DNA of 64,000 bases from positions 124,001 to 188,000 of the forward strand of contig CAVOFR010000007.1 in NCBI GenBank assembly GCA_963695075.1, in the 5' to 3' direction. The DNA comes from CAWCAL01 sp963695075 (lineage in GTDB: Bacteria; Actinomycetota; Acidimicrobiia; Acidimicrobiales; CAWCAL01). Positions 61,622-64,000 of this stretch are shown piece after piece. The position numbers and the translations under genes are program-made. Numbering within the stretch: the first letter of the stretch is position 1; each line of letters opens with the position of its first letter. A model generated the notes under the pieces. It saw only the letters and a program-made list of their open reading frames with translations. It did no database searches and was not told the DNA's origin.

Positions 61622-62879
61622 TCCGACCCCGCGGATCGCCTATGTGGTGTCCCGGTTCCCTCATTTCACCGAGACGTTCATCGTCCGCGAGATCCACGAA
61701 GTCCTGGGAGCGGGACTCGACATAGACGTCTATGCGCTCCGCCGCTTCCGTCAAGATGCGGTACAGGCCGAGGCCGAAATGCTGATGGATCGGGTCACAT
61801 GGGGTGATCGGATCCCCTTCGGTGAATTTCTCACCGCCGGCGCCGGATGGTTGATCCGTAGGCCAATTCGAACGATGACGGTGTGCGCCGGAACGATCAT
61901 CGGCAACCTCCGGTCGCCGAAGTTCCTGGCCCGGGCTCTGTTCATCCTTCCGGTGGCGCTTGTCTTCGCCCGTCGGATGCAGCGCGATCACATCCGCCAC
62001 GTCCATGCTCATTGGGCGACCCATCCGGCCCTGGCGGCGTGGATCATCGCGAGACTGACCGGGATCCCCTACTCGGTCACGGTGCATGCGCACGACCTGT
62101 ACGTCGAACGACCGATGATCGAGCGGAAGCTCGGTGATGCAGAAGCGGTCGTCACCATCTCCGAGTTCAACCGACGGATGCTCACCGAGATCCACCCGCC
62201 CCTGTCGGAGCGGCTCCATGTGATTCCGTGCGGTGTCGACGCGGAGCGGTTCCCGGCAGCCGAGTCACGTGACCCGTCCACCATCGTCTGCGTCGGCAGC
62301 CTCCAGGACTACAAAGGACACCGGTACCTCGTAGAAGCCGCCCGATCGATGCGCGATGCCGGCCGCTGCTTCTCGCTGGTGCTCATCGGAGACGGCGAAC
62401 TGCGCTCCGAGCTCGAGCGACAGGTCGAGGAACTCGATCTGGGCTCGGTGATCCGGTTCGCCGGCTACCAACCGACGGCACGCGTCGCCGACCTGCTGGT
62501 CCGTGCCACCGTCGTCGTGCAGCCGAGCGTGGTGACCGAGTCCGGCAAGATGGAGGGCGTTCCCGTCGCCCTCATGGAGGCCCTCGCGAGCGAAGCCGCG
62601 GTGGTGGCCACCGACATCTCGGGAATCAGCGAGCTGGTCCAGGACGACGTAACGGGGCTGCTGGTACCCGAACGTGATCCCGAAGCGTTGGCGGGGGCGA
62701 TCGGGCGGCTCCTCGATGACCCCGAGCTTCGTGTGCGCCTGGGCAAGGCGGGCCGAGATCGGGTCGGACGGTCCTACGACCTCCGGTGCAATGCACGCCG
62801 CCTGGTGCGAGTGCTCACGAGGAGCATCCGATCTGCCGATGGGGTCGGGGAAATGGTGAGCGAAGGAGCCACGCCGTGA
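61614..62879 (+). CDS. Glycosyltransferase family 4
   Basis: A 421-residue GT-B glycosyltransferase. The N-terminal VVSRFPHFTETFIVREI is common in exopolysaccharide enzymes, HVHAHWATHPALAAWII and SVTVHAHDLYVERP follow, and the GT4 core is IPCGVDAERFP, QPSVVTESGKMEGVPVALME with the nucleotide-sugar glutamates, then VPERDPEALAGAI. GTG 61614; coupled on both sides by overlaps. It extends the lipid-linked chain; sugar unknown. Confidence 0.92.
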   Translation: MNDPTPRIAYVVSRFPHFTETFIVREIHEVLGAGLDIDVYALRRFRQDAVQAEAEMLMDRVTWGDRIPFGEFLTAGAGWLIRRPIRTMTVCAGTIIGNLRSPKFLARALFILPVALVFARRMQRDHIRHVHAHWATHPALAAWIIARLTGIPYSVTVHAHDLYVERPMIERKLGDAEAVVTISEFNRRMLTEIHPPLSERLHVIPCGVDAERFPAAESRDPSTIVCVGSLQDYKGHRYLVEAARSMRDAGRCFSLVLIGDGELRSELERQVEELDLGSVIRFAGYQPTARVADLLVRATVVVQPSVVTESGKMEGVPVALMEALASEAAVVATDISGISELVQDDVTGLLVPERDPEALAGAIGRLLDDPELRVRLGKAGRDRVGRSYDLRCNARRLVRVLTRSIRSADGVGEMVSEGATP

Positions 62880-63556
62880 ATCTGAGGAGCGCGCTGCGGG
62901 CCGTTCGCGACCACTGGCACATCGTGGTCGTGTGCGTCGTGGCCGCACTGGTCGCGGCCACGGTGGTCGATCTGACCGGCGACGATCAGTGGGTGAGCGA
63001 GCAACGCTTGATCATCGGCCCGTCGAGTGCCCTGTCGATCGACGAGGCGCTCAACAGCCTCGACGTGCTGAGCCGGCGGTCGATTCCCAACGATCTGGCC
63101 GAGATCGTCACCAGTGTCGATGTCATGAATGAAGCGGCCCGAGCGGCCGACGTGGGCGGGAGCATGAGCGACTACCAGACCGACGCGCGCGTTGCAATCG
63201 ACGCGAACGTCGTGATCATCTCCGTGTCGGGACCGGATCCGACGGTCACCACGGCACTCGCCGACACACTCAGTGTTTCCAGTGCGGCAGCTTTCGAACA
63301 GCTCTATCGGCCCTACGAGGTCGATGTTCTCGACGGACCTGAGGTCCCCGCGCAGCCCGGCGGCATCTCCCTCTTCACCACACTGGTGGCGGCGGCACTC
63401 TTCGGGGCCGTGCTCGGGTCACTCATAGCCGTGGCCCGGGCGGCCATCGAGGACGAGCCAGAGCGGGCGTCGACCGACCGGTCCGACGACCTTCTGTGGG
63501 ATCCCGACATCCCCAGTCGCGATCCGGAGATGCGCCAGACCACACCGCAGCGATGA
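62876..63556 (+). CDS. Wzz-like chain-length / tyrosine-kinase adaptor-type protein
   Basis: A 226-residue protein with two membrane helices at its ends (HIVVVCVVAALVAATVV near residue 15, and LVAAALFGAVLGSLIAVA near 180) enclosing an outer helical domain, and a P-rich motif before the second helix (DGPEVPAQPGG). This is the pattern of Wzz/CapA proteins that control polysaccharide length. GTG 62876 (GTGA overlap) and ATGA at its end show tight coupling. Confidence 0.82.
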   Translation: MNLRSALRAVRDHWHIVVVCVVAALVAATVVDLTGDDQWVSEQRLIIGPSSALSIDEALNSLDVLSRRSIPNDLAEIVTSVDVMNEAARAADVGGSMSDYQTDARVAIDANVVIISVSGPDPTVTTALADTLSVSSAAAFEQLYRPYEVDVLDGPEVPAQPGGISLFTTLVAAALFGAVLGSLIAVARAAIEDEPERASTDRSDDLLWDPDIPSRDPEMRQTTPQR

Positions 63557-64000
63557 GCGCAGCGCGCGTGTCGCGTCTCCTGCGGGAGCGACGCCTTCTG
63601 GGGCCTGCAGCGGCCGGGATCCTGGCACTCGGTGCAGGCCTCGGAGCGGGCATCTTCATCGCGGTCGGCCTGGAAGAGCCGATCCTCCTCATCGGCGCCA
63701 TCGCGCTGACGGTCGGGATCGCGGCGCTCGTCTGGCCGACCCTCGCCGTCGGTCTCCTGGTCGGCGCGATCTACACGCTCGTCACCGACCTGGCAGCCGA
63801 CCGATTCGGTGTGCCGTCTCTGATCATCCCCCTGGCGGTCGGAACGGCGGGCCTGGTGGTCTTCCGCAGGATTCTGGACCGTGAGCCCGGTGCTCGCGTC
63901 GTCCACAATGCGGCCCTTCCCGCATTCCTGCTCGTCCTGGCATGGTTCGGCGTCGTCGTTCTCGGAGCGGTGTATGCCGACGCACCGGATCGCACCTGGT
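63553..64000 (+). CDS. Polytopic membrane protein, likely O-antigen polymerase/ligase (partial)
   Basis: An open frame of 149 codons from ATG 63553 to the right edge, still open. It has about four or five membrane helices in regular spacing (AGILALGAGLGAGIFIAVGL, LIGAIALTVGIAALVW and others). Its position after a Wzz-like gene and the helix pattern suggest a Wzy-type polymerase or ligase, but the diagnostic Wzy_C loop is beyond the window, so a flippase is also possible. Confidence 0.7.
   Translation, partial: MSAARVSRLLRERRLLGPAAAGILALGAGLGAGIFIAVGLEEPILLIGAIALTVGIAALVWPTLAVGLLVGAIYTLVTDLAADRFGVPSLIIPLAVGTAGLVVFRRILDREPGARVVHNAALPAFLLVLAWFGVVVLGAVYADAPDRTW

Noticed and set aside
1..64000. 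Prophage, insertion sequence or integrase
   Set aside because: No transposase, integrase, capsid or terminal repeat was seen; the only repeat array is intergenic and gene-free.

Overview
The window looks like chromosomal DNA of a high-GC actinobacterium, most likely a member of the Acidimicrobiia; that placement is an inference from gene content and order. Supporting signs are a mycothiol-type DinB enzyme, a deazaflavin (F420)-type nitroreductase, a WhiG/FliA-like sigma factor, DUF6049, DUF5318 and DUF3566 proteins, and a gene order that parallels the pcnA-to-cwlM block of mycobacteria. The window spans the replication origin. No insertion sequence, prophage or CRISPR array was seen.

Layout. 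(1) 1-24 kb is metabolic and accessory: a partial ThDP enzyme, a TetR regulator with an AlkB alkane monooxygenase, nucleoside hydrolase, DUF222/HNH protein, AlkC-like DNA repair, an M16 lipoprotein, a frameshifted MFS transporter with an Ntn acylase and an Eis-like acetyltransferase, PIG-L deacetylase, crotonase, CysK2-like enzyme, arylsulfatase, nitroreductase, MBL hydrolase, alpha-galactosidase, a mycothiol-type enzyme and acyl-CoA dehydrogenase. A four-copy 43-bp hairpin repeat lies between two convergent genes at 22.7-22.9 kb. (2) 24.3-28.3 kb is a probable copper operon: histidinol-phosphatase-like, a ZnuA/TroA-like lipoprotein without its histidines, CopC-CopD fusion, YcnI. (3) 28.3-31.8 kb holds a sigma factor, a dehydrogenase, tRNA-Ile(GAU), DUF3566 and a TadE-like protein.

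(4) 31.8-46.6 kb is the origin core. On the minus strand are gyrA, gyrB, a DUF721 gene, recF, dnaN and dnaA; on the plus strand are rpmH, rnpA, yidD, yidC, jag, rsmG, parA and parB. The dnaN-dnaA gap carries DnaA-box-like sites, including a perfect 14-bp inverted pair, and a parS site lies just before parA. (5) 46.7-58.1 kb matches the mycobacterial cwlM-trxA-trxB-anti-sigma-sigM-kinase-DUF6049-pcnA block, except that the kinase is a separate gene with an intact catalytic core and is not fused to MurJ. (6) 58-64 kb holds panB, a glutaminyl cyclase and the start of an exopolysaccharide operon (GGDEF-like protein, priming sugar transferase, GT4, Wzz-like protein, membrane protein running off the end).

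Four-base start/stop overlaps are very common here. In two of them, rpmH/rnpA and jag/rsmG, the only start codon consistent with the protein family is CTG, within CTGA. This apparent CTG initiation, and the alternative of an extended rnpA frame that contains rpmH, are the most unusual signals in the window. Others are the histidine-free metal-binding-type lipoprotein, the CwlM homologue without zinc ligands, the tandem hairpins, and a leaderless-looking TetR promoter inside a perfect palindrome.
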